Position numbers and translations under genes: made by a program. A stretch of 64,000 nucleotides of DNA from Thalassotalea agarivorans (GTDB taxonomy: Bacteria > Pseudomonadota > Gammaproteobacteria > Enterobacterales > Alteromonadaceae): assembly GCF_030295955.1 (NCBI RefSeq), contig NZ_AP027363.1, positions 1,054,001 to 1,118,000 on the forward strand, read 5' to 3'. Of the stretch, positions 63,593 to 64,000 are shown piece after piece (the first letter of the stretch is position 1; the number at the start of each line of letters is the position of its first letter). Below the pieces are notes generated by a model. That model worked only from the letters and a program-made list of their open reading frames with translations. It was not told where the DNA came from and ran no database searches.

Positions 63593-63816
63593 TGCACATA
63601 ATAATGGTGCCAATTATCATTTTCTTGTTAATAGTTGCACCAATTTGGTTGATTCTACATTACAAAAGCCAACGCCAAATTAGCCAAGGCTTAAGTGAAG
63701 AAGAATATATGCAGATGTCTGAGCTTTCAGAACTTGCAGATAGAATGGCTGATAGAATTAAAACACTAGAAGCTATCCTAGATGAAGAAGCACCACAATG
63801 GAGAAAAGGTGTATGA
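63589..63816 (+). CDS. pspB: Phage shock protein B, second tandem copy
   Basis: A 75-residue paralogue of the preceding gene. Over the last 68 residues the two agree at about 54 positions, and nearly all differences are conservative (for example HYRSKRQ and HYKSQRQ). It keeps the membrane helix and coiled coil, so both look functional. It overlaps the first copy and pspC by 4 bases each (ATGA), so all are translationally coupled. Most psp operons carry a single pspB. Confidence 0.93.
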   Translation: MMHIIMVPIIIFLLIVAPIWLILHYKSQRQISQGLSEEEYMQMSELSELADRMADRIKTLEAILDEEAPQWRKGV

Positions 63817-64000
63817 CACAGAAGCGTAAAGAACTATACAGAGACAAGGAAAACGGCAAAATCGCTGGCGTCTGCGCCGGTATAGCCGACTACTTTGGCT
63901 GGGAAACTTGGTTGATCCGTATCTTAGTTGTGTCATGTGTACTCTTTGGTATGGGCTTTCTGATCATTATGTATATTGCCGCTTGGTTTATTCTTGATAA
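63813..64000 (+). CDS. pspC: Phage shock protein C (N-terminal part, cut by window edge)
   Basis: Only the first 62 codons are present: MTQKRKELYRDKENGKIAGV, then CAGIADYFGWETWLIRILVV, which is the PspC domain, followed by a transmembrane helix. The ATG at 63813 overlaps the second pspB stop. PspC is the inner-membrane partner of PspB in the stress signal to PspA and PspF. Confidence 0.93.
   Translation, partial: MTQKRKELYRDKENGKIAGVCAGIADYFGWETWLIRILVVSCVLFGMGFLIIMYIAAWFILD

Noticed and set aside
56050-64000. A new defence or secretion system around sap and psp
   Set aside because: All genes match the known sapABCDF transporter and psp envelope-stress operon; only the arrangement and the second pspB are unusual.

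Overview
The window is ordinary chromosomal backbone of a marine gammaproteobacterium. It is AT-rich and its gene order is that of the Alteromonadales. Protein sequences and neighbourhoods look most like the Colwelliaceae (Colwellia/Thalassotalea type), but this is inference from gene content and no database search was possible. Coding density is high, nearly every operon ends in a clear hairpin-plus-T-run terminator, and several blocks keep the gene order known from Escherichia coli.

Layout: (1) 1-14 kb: smpB (cut by the window edge) divergent from ratA-rnfH, then bamE, recN (LexA box) and nadK on the minus strand, and the heat-shock genes grpE, dnaK and dnaJ. A 1684-residue hybrid sensor kinase sits between grpE and dnaK as its own transcription unit, flanked by terminators and by sigma-32-type promoters. 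(2) 14-18 kb: an ECF sigma factor of the SigZ type followed by a glutathione-transferase-like protein, both with cysteine-rich C-termini; an Lrp/AsnC regulator; the antiporter NhaA. (3) 17.7-24 kb: epmC, an ATP-NAD kinase family gene, yfcL, an orphan type IV pilin-like gene, mnmC and fabB, with FabR- and FadR-like sites in front of fabB. (4) 24-35 kb: pdxB, asd, fimV/hubP, truA, accD, folC, dedD, cvpA, purF, as in the E. coli pdxB-usg-truA-accD-folC-dedD-cvpA-purF region. (5) 35-42 kb: a more variable stretch with a Yip1-family membrane protein, an unrecognised 91-residue protein, a run of hairpins, katG, miaE and a DUF885 lipoprotein. (6) 42-47 kb: lpxH, ppiB, cysS, folD, a Pro-Arg-His-Pro tRNA operon and a possible small membrane protein. 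(7) 47-56 kb: the protein-quality block tig-clpP-clpX-lon-hupB-ppiD. (8) 56-64 kb: the sapABCDF transporter behind pspF, divergent from pspA-pspB-pspB'-pspC (cut by the window edge).

The dominant theme is protein folding and envelope stress. The cytoplasmic chaperones and proteases (grpE, dnaK, lon) carry sigma-32-like promoters that all have a 13-base spacer. The phage-shock system carries a sigma-54 promoter, with its activator PspF encoded across the divergent gap and overlapping the sap operon. A second theme is fatty-acid synthesis: fabB and accD both carry FadR-like operators.

I found no prophage, insertion sequence, CRISPR array or clear defence system, and no strong case for a wholly new system. 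The points most worth a second look are the kinase inside the grpE-dnaK locus, a dispersed intergenic repeat family (including twelve perfect GGGCTAC copies), the SigZ/GST pair, a probable ATT-start membrane protein, the hairpin cluster and orphan terminator around katG, and the tandem pspB genes.
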